From Paracoccus bogoriensis (lineage in GTDB: Bacteria > Pseudomonadota > Alphaproteobacteria > Rhodobacterales > Rhodobacteraceae), in contig NZ_JAHYSR010000025.1 in the NCBI RefSeq assembly GCF_019431455.1, positions 1 through 45,102 of the forward strand: a stretch of DNA of 45,102 bases, read 5' to 3'. The position numbers and the translations under genes were made by a program. The notes below the pieces were generated by a model. That model was not told the DNA's origin, ran no database searches, and saw nothing but the letters and a program-made list of their open reading frames with translations. Positions 6,499-15,027 of the stretch are shown here, one piece after another. The number at the start of each line of letters is the position of its first letter. Position 1 is the first letter of the stretch.

Positions 6499-9042
6499 AT
6501 GGACACGCGCATCACATCCGAGATCACCCTGATCACCCCCTCGGCCGGGATCGTTCGTGCGCGGCACGGATGGCGGGCGAAATGCCTGCAGCGGCTGATC
6601 CGCATGGATCTTCCGGTCCCGCGCAGCTTTGCCCTGCCCTGCGAGACGGTTAGCGCCATCGCAGCGGGTCGTCCTCTGCCGATCGCGGATCTGGGCAGGA
6701 TCTTCGAGGAGGGCAGCGGGCTGGTCAGCGTACGCCCCTCGGCGGTCATGCCGGATTGGGGCGGGCCGGGCACGGTTCTGAACGTGGGCATCAACGATGC
6801 GCTTCATGCCGACCTGGCCGCGCGAATCGGCCGCGCCAATGCCGATGCGCTGTATCTGTCCTTCGTGCAATCCTACGCCATCAACATCGCGCGGCTTGAT
6901 CCCGACATGTTCCATCACGAGGGCGAGGGCGCTCTGTCCCGCGCCCTTGCCGCCTTTGAATCCGAGATGGACGAGCCCTTCCCCCAGGACCCCGCGCGCC
7001 AGCTGGCCGAGGTTCTCCGCTCGATGGCGCGGGCCTGGGACGGGCCGACCGCGCGGCTTCTGCGTCAGGCCAAGGGGGCGCCCGCCGATGCGCCGCTTGG
7101 GTTGGTAATCCAGGACATGGCGCTTGCGCTTGGGCCGGGTCTTTGCGGGTCGGGCACGATCCAGTTCGCCGATCCGGTCACTGGCACGCCGCGCGTGACC
7201 GGCCGCTTCCGTGGGCAAAGCCACGGCACGACCGTCGGCACGGGCGCCGAGACGCTGTATCTGACCCGCGACGAACGCGGCCCTTCGCTCGAGGAGGTCT
7301 CGCCCCAGACCTTTGCCGATCTGATCCGCTTCGGCATTGCCGCGCGCGAAAGGCTGCGCGAAGAAATGCTGATCGAATTCGTGGTGACGGATGGCCGCGT
7401 CTCGGTCATCGACGCGACACGGCTGGCGCGCAGCTCGCGCGCAGACGTGCGCATCGCCGTCAGTCTGGCGCGCGACGGCGTGATCCCGCCCGAAGAGGCG
7501 CTGATGCGGATCGAGCCGCGCGCACTGGCCGATCTGCTGCATCATCAGGTCGATCCGCGCGCGCCCCGCGATCTGATCACGCGCGGGATCAATGCCAGCC
7601 CCGGCGCCGCGACAGGCCGGATCGCGCTGACCGCCGCCGCTGCCCAGGCTGCCAGTGCCCGCGGCGAGCCCTGTATCCTGGTGCGCCGCGAGACCGTGCC
7701 CGAGGATATTCGCGGAATGCACGCCTCGGTGGGGGTGCTGACAGAACGCGGCGGCACGACCAGCCACGCCGCCGTGATCGCGCGTGGTCTCGGCCTGCCC
7801 TGCATCGTGGGCGCGACCGGTATCCGGATCGATCTGCGCAACCGCACGCTGATGGCGGGCGGGCGCGAATTCCGCGAGGGCGACGAAATCACCATCGACG
7901 GCAGTTCGGGCGAGGTGCTGGCGGGCGCTGCTGCCCTGCTGCCCCCGGCGCTGGACGACAATTTCACCCAGCTTCTGGCCTGGGCCGACGAGGCGGGCGG
8001 GATCGGCGTGCGCGCCAATGCCGACACCCCCGAGGACGCGCTGGTCGCCCGCCGGTTCGAGGCGCAGGGGATCGGGCTCTGCCGGACCGAGCACATGTTC
8101 TTTGACGGCGAACGCCTGCCCGCCATGCGCGAGATGATCTTTGCCGACAGTGCCGACGACCGGCGGCTGGCGCTGGCGCGCATCCTGCCCATGCAGCGCG
8201 AGGATTTCACGCGCCTCTTCGAGATCATGGCCGGTCTGCCGGTGACGATCCGCCTGTTCGACCCACCCTTGCACGAATTCCTGCCCCATGACCGCGAGGG
8301 CCTGCGCGAACTGGCCGAATCGATGGACATGCCCTTGTCGGACGTGACCCGGCGGGTCGAGGCCCTGTCCGAATTCAATCCGATGCTGGGGATGCGCGGC
8401 GTCCGTCTGGGCATCACGATGCCCGAAATCTATGACATGCAGGCTCGCGCCATTTTCGAGGCCACGGTCGAGGCCAGCCGCAAGGGCGATCCCGTCGTGC
8501 CCGAAATCATGATCCCCCTGGTCAGCGCCATGCGCGAGGTGGAACTGGTCAAGACCCGAATCGACTCGGTGGCCTCGGCGGTGCGCAATGAAAGGCGGGC
8601 CGATTTCACCTACAAGCTGGGCGTGATGGTCGAGACACCGCGCGCGGCGTTGCGGGCGGGCGATATCGCGGCACATGCCGCCTTTCTGTCCTTTGGCACG
8701 AACGACCTGACACAGATGACTTATGGCCTGTCGCGCGATGATGCCGGGCGTTTCATGGGCACCTATGTCAATCAGGGCGTCTATGCCGAAGACCCGTTCC
8801 ACGTGCTGGATCAGGATGGGGTCGGGGAATTGCTGCTGACAGGGGCGCAACGCGCGCGGCGTCAATCGCCCCATATCACCATCTCGGTCTGCGGCGAGCA
8901 TGGCGGCAACCCCGAATCGATCGCTTTCTGCCACGAGGCGGGCTTCGATTACGTGTCCTGTTCGCCCTTCCGCGTGCCGATCGCGCGGCTGGCGGCGGCA
9001 CAATCGGCCATCAGGGCTCGCTTGACGGGCGCTCTTGATTGA
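6499..9042 (+). CDS. Pyruvate, phosphate dikinase-like PEP-utilising protein with altered ATP-grasp domain
   Basis: An 847-residue relative of PPDK, which interconverts pyruvate/ATP/Pi and PEP/AMP/PPi. The swivelling phosphohistidine domain is intact (GGTTSHAAVIARGLGLP, H423). So is the PEP/pyruvate barrel, with GIGLCRTEHMF, a VRLFDPPLHEFLP-like strand, SFGTNDLTQMTYG and the catalytic cysteine C798 in SVCGEHGGNP. The N-terminal nucleotide-binding half is divergent: after SVR (R79) the canonical SGAxxSMPGMMDT loop reads PSAVMPDWGGPGT, and the canonical QTR motif appears as A306-T307-R308. The protein is about 30 residues shorter than classical PPDK. It may be a paralogue with changed nucleotide use, or may work only in phosphotransfer from PEP. 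The ATG 6499 start is supported only weakly by a ribosome-binding site. Confidence 0.85.
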   Translation: MDTRITSEITLITPSAGIVRARHGWRAKCLQRLIRMDLPVPRSFALPCETVSAIAAGRPLPIADLGRIFEEGSGLVSVRPSAVMPDWGGPGTVLNVGINDALHADLAARIGRANADALYLSFVQSYAINIARLDPDMFHHEGEGALSRALAAFESEMDEPFPQDPARQLAEVLRSMARAWDGPTARLLRQAKGAPADAPLGLVIQDMALALGPGLCGSGTIQFADPVTGTPRVTGRFRGQSHGTTVGTGAETLYLTRDERGPSLEEVSPQTFADLIRFGIAARERLREEMLIEFVVTDGRVSVIDATRLARSSRADVRIAVSLARDGVIPPEEALMRIEPRALADLLHHQVDPRAPRDLITRGINASPGAATGRIALTAAAAQAASARGEPCILVRRETVPEDIRGMHASVGVLTERGGTTSHAAVIARGLGLPCIVGATGIRIDLRNRTLMAGGREFREGDEITIDGSSGEVLAGAAALLPPALDDNFTQLLAWADEAGGIGVRANADTPEDALVARRFEAQGIGLCRTEHMFFDGERLPAMREMIFADSADDRRLALARILPMQREDFTRLFEIMAGLPVTIRLFDPPLHEFLPHDREGLRELAESMDMPLSDVTRRVEALSEFNPMLGMRGVRLGITMPEIYDMQARAIFEATVEASRKGDPVVPEIMIPLVSAMREVELVKTRIDSVASAVRNERRADFTYKLGVMVETPRAALRAGDIAAHAAFLSFGTNDLTQMTYGLSRDDAGRFMGTYVNQGVYAEDPFHVLDQDGVGELLLTGAQRARRQSPHITISVCGEHGGNPESIAFCHEAGFDYVSCSPFRVPIARLAAAQSAIRARLTGALD

Positions 9043-9095
9043 TTCTGGCTGCAACAGCCTGAAAAAAGGTCCGAAATAGGCTCTATACAGGACCG

Positions 9096-9119
9096 GGCAG
9101 GCCAAAACCTGCCTTTTTT
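9096..9119 (+). terminator. Rho-independent terminator after the PPDK-like gene
   Basis: A 6-bp stem (GGCAGG/CCTGCC) with a CCAAAA loop is followed by six Ts at 9114-9119. This is one of the few hairpins in the window with a real T tract. It lies 53 bases after the stop of the PPDK-like gene. Confidence 0.8.
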
Positions 9120-9275
9120 GCTGAAAAGGATTGGCGGATTCCCGCCGGTTTTCTCGCGAAACCGCACTTCAGCCCGACTCACGCCGATGTGGGATGGCCC
9201 ATGCAGCCGCGAAAAACCTAGTCAGTCCCCCCGATACGGTGCCGGGGCTCTGCTCGTCCCGGTGACGTGTTCACG

Positions 9276-9289
9276 ACCTGTCAACAGGT
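9276..9289. promoter_or_regulatory. Palindrome upstream of the cell-wall hydrolase gene
   Basis: ACCTGT-CA-ACAGGT is a perfect 6-bp inverted repeat. It lies 21 bases before the ATG of the hydrolase and just upstream of a CTATAC sequence that could be a -10 box. A second shorter repeat (GTGA/TCAC) lies at 9262-9274. It could be an operator; the regulator is not known. Confidence 0.35.
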
Positions 9290-9310
9290 TGACGCTATAC
9301 AGGACTGACC

Positions 9311-9988
9311 ATGCCAAAGCTGCTTGAACGGCTGGCTTGCGCGCTTTTATGCGCCATAGCCGCCTTGCCACTTACGACAGAAAGCGCCGCCGCAGGGGGA
9401 AGCGGTTCGCTCTTCACATCCGATGCCGCGCTGTTCGGCCCCTCCGCGTCTGCCACGATGGCCGCGATCCGACTCGAAGCCTCGGCCCGTTCCCCGCTCC
9501 TATACGCCAATAGCGATGCTGTGAAGGTGAAAACCACGCCGTCCGCCAATCCCGAGGAACTTTCTCTGGCCAGTGCCGGGCCTGCTGTCCGGACAGTGTC
9601 CCAAGCCGATCTGGAATGCATGACCGAGGCGCTTTATCATGAAGCGCGCGGCGAAGGCGCGCGCGGCCAGCAGGCCGTCGCCGAGGTGATCCTGAACCGC
9701 GTGGACAGTCGCGCCTTCCCCTCGTCGGTTTGCGGCGTCGTGCGCCAGCCCAGCCAGTTCAGCTATCGCAATCGCGGCGTTCCGCCGATGAACAACCGCG
9801 CCGCCTATCAGCGCGCCCGCGCCATCGCCGAGGCCGCCCTGTCGGGCCAGCCCCGCACCCTGACCGGCGGTGCGACCTACTTCCACACACCCTCTGTGCG
9901 CCCCGCCTGGTCGCGCCGCTTCGAACGGACGACCCAGATCGGCAGGCACATCTTTTACCGCGACAATGCACGGCTGGCCTCGAACTGA
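9311..9988 (+). CDS. Exported cell-wall hydrolase, SleB/CwlJ family
   Basis: A 225-residue protein with an N-terminal signal peptide (hydrophobic stretch LLERLACALLCAIAALPL) and a C-terminal Hydrolase_2 (SleB-like) domain at about residues 100-222. The domain shows LECMTEALYHEARGEG with the predicted catalytic glutamate E106 and a second acidic residue E111, then QAVAEVILNRVDS, FPSSVCGVV and QFSY. The family comprises peptidoglycan lytic enzymes first known from spore germination; non-spore-forming alphaproteobacteria use them in wall remodelling. About 70 residues between the signal and the domain look unstructured. It stands alone between a T-tract terminator and folB. Confidence 0.88.
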   Translation: MPKLLERLACALLCAIAALPLTTESAAAGGSGSLFTSDAALFGPSASATMAAIRLEASARSPLLYANSDAVKVKTTPSANPEELSLASAGPAVRTVSQADLECMTEALYHEARGEGARGQQAVAEVILNRVDSRAFPSSVCGVVRQPSQFSYRNRGVPPMNNRAAYQRARAIAEAALSGQPRTLTGGATYFHTPSVRPAWSRRFERTTQIGRHIFYRDNARLASN

Positions 9989-10033
9989 GGTTGCGGCGCG
10001 ACAGGGCTTGCCGTGGCGCCGGATTTGCTGTGA

Positions 10034-10855
10034 ATGGCGGGTATGGAGCATCCCGACCGCATCTTTCTGCGCGATCACGTCGTTTCGGCCGAGATCGGCG
10101 CCTTCCAGTCCGAGCGTGGCCGCCAGCAGCGGCTGCGCTTCAACCTGCTGGTGGACCTGCGTCAGACGGTCAGCGGCGCCGACGATCATGTGGACGCGGT
10201 CCTGTCCTATGATGTGCTGACCCAGGCGGTCGCCACGGCGCTTGCCGATCAACGCTACAACCTGGTCGAGACGCTGGCCGAACGCATCGCCGCCGAGGTT
10301 CTGGCGCATCCCCGCGCCGCCCGGATCGAGGTGACGGTCGAAAAGCTGGACCGCGGCCCCGGCGCGCTAGGCGTCTCGATCACGCGCGATGCGGCACGGG
10401 TCTCGGCCACCGGCACCAGGACTGCCGCGCGTGTTCTTGTCTGGCTGGCGCCCGCGCCCGAACGCGACTCGCCCGCGATCCCGCGCCGGGGCGAGGCCGC
10501 GATCATCGTGCCGGACGCGCCGGGCCTGCCGCTGCCGCAGGGGGGCTGCCCCCGCCGGATCGCGCTTCTGGCGATGGACCAGGCTGCCTGGGCGCTGGCC
10601 GGCCTGACAGGGCTGGAGGTTGCGGGCACGCGGACCGAACTGGACGCCGCAATCCACGCGGAAATGCCCGTGATCTGGGCGCCTGCCAGGCTGGCCGCCG
10701 ACACCCCCGAGGCCGGTTTGACGCCCGCACAGCTTGGCTTCTGGCTGGCGCGACGGATCGAGGCGCAGCGCGTCGATTTTGCCCTGCCGCCCCACACCTG
10801 CCTGCCTGACCCGCCCGACGGCGCCAATACGCCGGTCGGCCGGATCACGGTCTGA
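10034..10855 (+). CDS. folB: Dihydroneopterin aldolase with C-terminal extension
   Basis: The first 125 residues are a FolB domain, which cleaves 7,8-dihydroneopterin to 6-hydroxymethyl-dihydropterin in folate synthesis: IFLRDHVVSAEIGAFQSER, YDVLTQAV, the typical LVETLAERIA and VTVEKLDRGPGA. About 145 further residues, rich in Ala and Pro, are unlike FolB and are not recognised (RRGEAAIIVPDAPG, then a possible domain to the end). Bacterial FolB is usually about 120 residues, so this is an extended form; related Rhodobacteraceae proteins are similarly long as far as I recall. ATG 10034 or 10043 could be the start. The folP gene follows after 12 bases, which makes a folate operon. Confidence 0.88.
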   Translation: MAGMEHPDRIFLRDHVVSAEIGAFQSERGRQQRLRFNLLVDLRQTVSGADDHVDAVLSYDVLTQAVATALADQRYNLVETLAERIAAEVLAHPRAARIEVTVEKLDRGPGALGVSITRDAARVSATGTRTAARVLVWLAPAPERDSPAIPRRGEAAIIVPDAPGLPLPQGGCPRRIALLAMDQAAWALAGLTGLEVAGTRTELDAAIHAEMPVIWAPARLAADTPEAGLTPAQLGFWLARRIEAQRVDFALPPHTCLPDPPDGANTPVGRITV

Positions 10856-10867
10856 GCCGGCCCCGCG

Positions 10868-11854
10868 ATGCGACGGGAATATTTCCGCCCCATACCCCAA
10901 TCGCGGACGGGACGCTGGCGCCTTGCAGGGGGCTGGACGCATTTTGATCGGTTCGAGCGTCTTTGCCGTGACGCGCCCCCCCGGATCGTGGACGACGCGC
11001 CAGAGGATGTGATCGCCGCCCTGACCGCCCCTCGCGCGTCGCTCATGGGGCTTGCGATGGACCGGCCCCGTATCATGGGTATCGTCAACGCCACGCCCGA
11101 CAGTTTTTCCGATGGTGGCCGCTATGATCCGGTCAGCCATGCGCTGGCGCTGGCCCGCGCTGGCGCCGACATTCTGGATATCGGCGGCGAATCCACCCGG
11201 CCCGGTGCGCTCGAGATTCCTGCCAGCGACGAAATCGCCCGCATCATGCCAGCAATCCGGGCCGCATCGGCGGTGGCGCCGGTCTCGGTCGATACGCGCA
11301 AGGCGGCCGTCGCCGGCCCCGCGCTCGAGGCGGGTGCGGGAATGGTCAACGATGTGTCAGGGCTTGATTTCGATGCGGCCCTTGCGCCTCTGGTCGCCGA
11401 TCGGGGCGCGGCACTCTGCCTGATGCACGCGCAGGGTCTGCCGCAAACGATGCAGGATGACCCGCGCTACGGCGACGTGCTGCTGGACATCTATGATGCG
11501 CTGGCCGAACGGATTGCGCGCGCCGAAGCGGCGGGCATCCCCCGCGCACGAATCCTGGTCGATCCCGGCATCGGTTTCGGCAAGACAGAGGCGCATAATA
11601 TTGCGATCCTGCGGCGGATTTCGCTGTATCATGGGCTGGGCTGCCCGATCCTGCTGGGCGTCTCGCGCAAGCGTTTCATCGGCACGATCGGCGGGGCCGC
11701 GCGGGCCGAGGATCGCGGGCCGGGCACGCTGGCGCTGACGATGATGGCGCTGGAACAGGGCGTGCAGCTGCACCGGGTGCATGACGTGGCCGATCACGTG
11801 CAGGCGCTGCGGCTTTGGGCTGCGATCAACGACGAAGAAGGAGCAGGCGCATGA
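10868..11854 (+). CDS. folP: Dihydropteroate synthase
   Basis: A 328-residue folate enzyme that joins p-aminobenzoate to 6-hydroxymethyl-dihydropterin pyrophosphate; it is the target of sulfonamides. The TIM-barrel core begins near residue 65 and carries the signatures [53 protein letters not shown] and GVSRKRFIG. The N-terminal 60 residues ([17 protein letters not shown]) are an extension found in this bacterial group and not needed for catalysis. The stop overlaps the glmM start (ATGA), so folB, folP and glmM are one transcription unit. Confidence 0.95.
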   Translation: MRREYFRPIPQSRTGRWRLAGGWTHFDRFERLCRDAPPRIVDDAPEDVIAALTAPRASLMGLAMDRPRIMGIVNATPDSFSDGGRYDPVSHALALARAGADILDIGGESTRPGALEIPASDEIARIMPAIRAASAVAPVSVDTRKAAVAGPALEAGAGMVNDVSGLDFDAALAPLVADRGAALCLMHAQGLPQTMQDDPRYGDVLLDIYDALAERIARAEAAGIPRARILVDPGIGFGKTEAHNIAILRRISLYHGLGCPILLGVSRKRFIGTIGGAARAEDRGPGTLALTMMALEQGVQLHRVHDVADHVQALRLWAAINDEEGAGA

Positions 11855-13194
11855 GCCGGAAACTCTTTGGCACCGACGGGGTGCGCGGGCGGGCGAACAG
11901 CCATCCGATGACCGCCGAGATGGCCCTGCGCTTGGGCGCCGCCGCCGGGCGCTATTTCCGCCGGGACGGGCGGAACCGCCATCGCGTCGTGATCGGCAAG
12001 GATACGCGGCTTTCGGGCTACATGCTGGAGAACGCGCTGACCGCAGGCTTGACCAGCACGGGGATGAACGTGCTGCTGCTGGGCCCGTTGCCCACGCCTG
12101 CGGTGGGATTTCTGACGCGCTCGATGCGGGCGGATCTGGGGATCATGATTTCGGCCAGTCACAACCCGGCCGAGGATAACGGCATCAAGTTCTTCGGCCC
12201 CGACGGCTTCAAGCTGTCCGACGAGGCCGAGGCCGAGATCGAGGCCATCGTCGCAGGCGAGATCCAGCCCGCCCAGCCCGCCAATATCGGCCGCGCGAAG
12301 CGGATCGAGGACGGGCGCGGGCGCTACATGGAATATGCCAAGACCACTCTGCCCGGCGGGCTGCGGCTGGACGGGCTGAGGGTGGTTCTGGATTGTGCCA
12401 ATGGCGCGGCCTATCGCGCCGCCCCCGAAGTGCTGTGGGAACTGGGCGCCGACGTGATCCCTCTGGGTGTCGAGCCGGACGGGTTCAACATCAATGACGG
12501 CGTGGGCAGCACCCACCCCGAGGCCTGCGCGGCGGCCGTGCGCGACCGTGGCGCCGATCTGGGCATCAGCCTTGACGGTGACGCGGACCGGGTGGTGATC
12601 GTGGACCAGCATGGCGCGATTGCCGATGGCGACCAGATCATGGCGCTGCTGGCCGGGCGTTGGGCCGAGCAGGGGCGGCTGGCCCGTGGCACTCTGGTCG
12701 CCACGGTGATGTCGAATCTGGGCCTGGAGCGGTTCCTGAACGGACGCAACCTGCGGCTGGAGCGCACGAAGGTCGGCGACCGCTATGTGGTCGAGCGGAT
12801 GCGCAAGGGCGGCTTTAATCTTGGCGGCGAGCAATCGGGCCATATCGTGATGACCGACCATGCGACGACGGGCGACGGTCTGATGGCCGCAATGCAGGTT
12901 CTGGGCGCGATGGCCGAGACAGGCAGGGATGCCGCAACGCTGGTGCGGCAATTCGATCCCGTGCCGCAGATGCTAAGAAATGTGCGCTATGCGGCAGGGG
13001 CCGATCCGCTGGCGGCCGATCCCGTGCGGCGCGTCATCGCGGATGCCGAAGCGCGGCTGGCCGGGTCTGGGCGTGTGCTGATCCGCCGCTCGGGGACCGA
13101 GCCGCTGATCCGGGTCATGGCCGAGGCCGAGAACGAGACGACCCTGCGCGAGGTCGTTGAGGGGATCGTCGCGGCGGTCGAGGCCGCGGCCTGA
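11851..13194 (+). CDS. glmM: Phosphoglucosamine mutase
   Basis: A 447-residue enzyme, of standard length, that converts glucosamine 6-phosphate to glucosamine 1-phosphate for UDP-GlcNAc, peptidoglycan and LPS synthesis. The phosphoserine loop is [13 protein letters not shown] with catalytic S103 (E. coli S102). The metal-binding loop is SLDGDADR, the sugar loop includes GGEQSGH, and the phosphate-binding [14 protein letters not shown] is near the end. ATG 11851 overlaps the folP stop by four bases and gives the canonical [13 protein letters not shown] start. The folP-glmM order is common in bacteria. Confidence 0.97.
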   Translation: MSRKLFGTDGVRGRANSHPMTAEMALRLGAAAGRYFRRDGRNRHRVVIGKDTRLSGYMLENALTAGLTSTGMNVLLLGPLPTPAVGFLTRSMRADLGIMISASHNPAEDNGIKFFGPDGFKLSDEAEAEIEAIVAGEIQPAQPANIGRAKRIEDGRGRYMEYAKTTLPGGLRLDGLRVVLDCANGAAYRAAPEVLWELGADVIPLGVEPDGFNINDGVGSTHPEACAAAVRDRGADLGISLDGDADRVVIVDQHGAIADGDQIMALLAGRWAEQGRLARGTLVATVMSNLGLERFLNGRNLRLERTKVGDRYVVERMRKGGFNLGGEQSGHIVMTDHATTGDGLMAAMQVLGAMAETGRDAATLVRQFDPVPQMLRNVRYAAGADPLAADPVRRVIADAEARLAGSGRVLIRRSGTEPLIRVMAEAENETTLREVVEGIVAAVEAAA

Positions 13195-13213
13195 TCGCCC
13201 CTGGCGAAAGCGG

Positions 13214-13229
13214 CGGGGGCCAGCCCCCG
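13214..13229. terminator. GC-rich hairpin between convergent glmM and monooxygenase genes
   Basis: CGGGGG pairs with CCCCCG around a CCAG loop and is followed by GACGCCCGGGATAT. I recall this sequence shape as a frequent intergenic element in Rhodobacteraceae genomes. It most likely serves as a bidirectional terminator for the two convergent genes. Confidence 0.55.
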
Positions 13230-13261
13230 GACGCCCGGGATATTGGGACCAAGGCAAAGGA

Positions 13262-14389
13262 TCAGGGGGTCTCTGCGGTCGGGTCGTGGTCGTAGAGCCA
13301 GTCGAAGCGTGAGGGCATCAGTTTTGGCGCAAGGCGACCGATCATCCTGAGTGCGTTATGGCCGATGAGGCGCCGCGCGCCCGAAAGGTGGTAGTTTCTG
13401 GCATTGGCATTGGCGGCCGCGACGATGCGGCGGCAGCGCGGCTCGCGCAATGCCTGATAGCGGGTCATCGCGGCGGCGGGATCGGGGTCTGCATCGAGGC
13501 AGGCGGCCAATGTCCAGGCATCCTCGATCGCCATGACGCCGCCCTGGGCGAGGAAGGGCAGCGTGGGATGGGCTGCGTCTCCGACGAGCGCGACGCGGCC
13601 ATCCTGCCAGATCCGCGCAACATCGTGGCGGAAGAGGCCCCAGAGATGCGCGGTCTCGACCCGCGCCAGCCAGTCGGGGACCGGACCCCTCAGGGCGGCA
13701 AAGGCATTGCGCATGGCCTGCGGGTCGCCGGGCTGGGACCAGCCCTCGTCCTGCCAGTCGCGGCGTTCGAGCACTGCAACGATGTTTCTGAGTCCATCTG
13801 CCAGCCGGTAGCTGACCAAGTGCCGTCCCGGCGCCATGTAGAGCCGCGCCGTGGTGGGGCCGGTGCCGTCATCGGGGATGACCGCGCGCCAGGCCGTGTG
13901 GCCGGTAAAGAAGGGCACTTCGCGGCCATTCAGCACCTGACGGGTCACGCTGTGAAGTCCGTCGGCGCCGATCACGAGGCCATCGGCCGGGATGGCCCTT
14001 GCCGGCTGGCCGAGTTTCAGCCTGACACCCGCCTGCCCGGCGGCGCGGGCCAGGCATTCGATCAACCGGGCGCGATGGATGACACGGAAATCCGCATCCG
14101 GTCTGCGGGCCCGGAAATCGAGCCGGATGACGGGCCTTGCCCATTGGTCGTTCAGTTCGACCGCGAGGCTTGGCAGCGAGGCGGCGCGAATCGCCTCGCC
14201 CAAGCCGAGCGCGTCGATGACACGCATCCCGTTCGGGGAAAGCTGGATGCCGGCGCCGATTTCGGTCAGTTCCGGGGCGCGTTCGAGAATCGTCACCTCG
14301 GCGCCGCGCCGGGCAAGGGCGATGGCGGCGGTGAGGCCGCCGATGCCCGCCCCGATCACGCTGATCCCTTGCCCCGCCAGATGGCCCAT
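13262..14389 (-). CDS. FAD-dependent aromatic-ring monooxygenase (salicylate-hydroxylase-like)
   Basis: A 375-residue class A flavoprotein monooxygenase. Seen: the Rossmann dinucleotide motif VIGAGIGGLTAAIALARRG (residues 11-29) followed by E36 for ribose binding, GAGIQLSPNGMRVIDALGLG as in salicylate/3-hydroxybenzoate hydroxylases, the GADGLHS motif, and the FAD-ribityl motif GDAAHPTLPFLAQGG. The length fits NAD(P)H-dependent ring hydroxylases; the substrate cannot be read from the sequence. No aromatic-degradation genes are nearby. It lies 43 bases downstream of dksA on the same strand and may be transcribed with it. Confidence 0.88.
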   Translation of the reverse strand: MGHLAGQGISVIGAGIGGLTAAIALARRGAEVTILERAPELTEIGAGIQLSPNGMRVIDALGLGEAIRAASLPSLAVELNDQWARPVIRLDFRARRPDADFRVIHRARLIECLARAAGQAGVRLKLGQPARAIPADGLVIGADGLHSVTRQVLNGREVPFFTGHTAWRAVIPDDGTGPTTARLYMAPGRHLVSYRLADGLRNIVAVLERRDWQDEGWSQPGDPQAMRNAFAALRGPVPDWLARVETAHLWGLFRHDVARIWQDGRVALVGDAAHPTLPFLAQGGVMAIEDAWTLAACLDADPDPAAAMTRYQALREPRCRRIVAAANANARNYHLSGARRLIGHNALRMIGRLAPKLMPSRFDWLYDHDPTAETP

Positions 14390-14432
14390 GCCCCGCCCTC
14401 CGTCGCAGCGGCCGCCAAGGGGCGGCTTTCGG

Positions 14433-14855
14433 TCAATCGTCGCGGTGCACGCGTTCCTTGCGTTCGTGACGCTCTTGCGCCTCGAGCGTCATGGTGGCGA
14501 TGGGACGTGCGTCGAGGCGGCGCAGGCTGATCGGCTCTCCGGTCATTTCGCAATAGCCGTATTCGCCGGTCTCGATCCGGCGCAGGGCGGCGTCGATCTT
14601 GGCGACCAGCTTGCGCTGGCGATCGCGCGTGCGCAACTCGATGGCGCGGTCGGTTTCCTCGCTGGCGCGGTCGGCCAGGTCGGGCACGGCGCGGGCGCTG
14701 TCTTGCAGGCCTTCCAATGTCTCGGCCGAGAGTTCCAGCAGCTCCTGTTTCCAGGCTTCCAGCTTGCGCCGGAAATATTCGAGCTGACGCTCGTTCATGA
14801 AGGGCTCGTCCTCGGCAGGGCGATAGTCCTCGGGAAGGAAGGTCTGGGCTTTCAT
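14433..14855 (-). CDS. dksA: RNA polymerase-binding transcription factor DksA, single-cysteine zinc-site variant
   Basis: A 140-residue DksA/TraR protein that binds the RNA polymerase secondary channel with ppGpp. The N-terminal coiled coil (NERQLEYFRRKLEAWKQELL) and the C-terminal globular part (GEYGYCEMTGEPISLRRLDA) are clear. Of the four zinc-finger cysteines of E. coli DksA only the first remains (YCEMT, then MTLEAQ), as in other Rhodobacteraceae DksA proteins, which work without zinc. The ATG at 14855 has GGAGGA just upstream. A GTGACA and TATGGG pair 17 bases apart on the minus strand near 14910-14940 could be its promoter. Confidence 0.93.
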   Translation of the reverse strand: MKAQTFLPEDYRPAEDEPFMNERQLEYFRRKLEAWKQELLELSAETLEGLQDSARAVPDLADRASEETDRAIELRTRDRQRKLVAKIDAALRRIETGEYGYCEMTGEPISLRRLDARPIATMTLEAQERHERKERVHRDD

Positions 14856-15027
14856 ACGTCCTCCGGCGGCGCCGGGCGGATCAGAAATTCCGGCACCTTG
14901 CGCGTCCCCATAAAGTATGACGTGTAGCTTGTCACTAGGCTGGGAACTGTGTTGATGCGTATTGTGCAAATCTGTTCCGGTCCCGCACGCGCCCCAAGCC
15001 GAACCCAGTCCGCAGAGGAGAAATTGG

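Noticed and set aside
6484..9105. Long open frame on the minus strand opposite the PPDK-like gene (873 codons), and similar mirror frames opposite the phytase-like gene (33761-35887), ppk (28868-31123), the TRAP genes (37290-39881) and the 994-residue gene (19080-21299)
   Set aside because: Their translations are rich in Arg, Gly, His and Gln with no family motifs, typical of the antisense frame of GC-rich codons, while the other strand encodes clear conserved proteins.
14411..14426. Terminator after dksA (GCCGCC-AAGG-GGCGGC)
   Set aside because: A 6-bp stem without a T tract on the relevant strand; too weak to claim, and the downstream monooxygenase may be cotranscribed.
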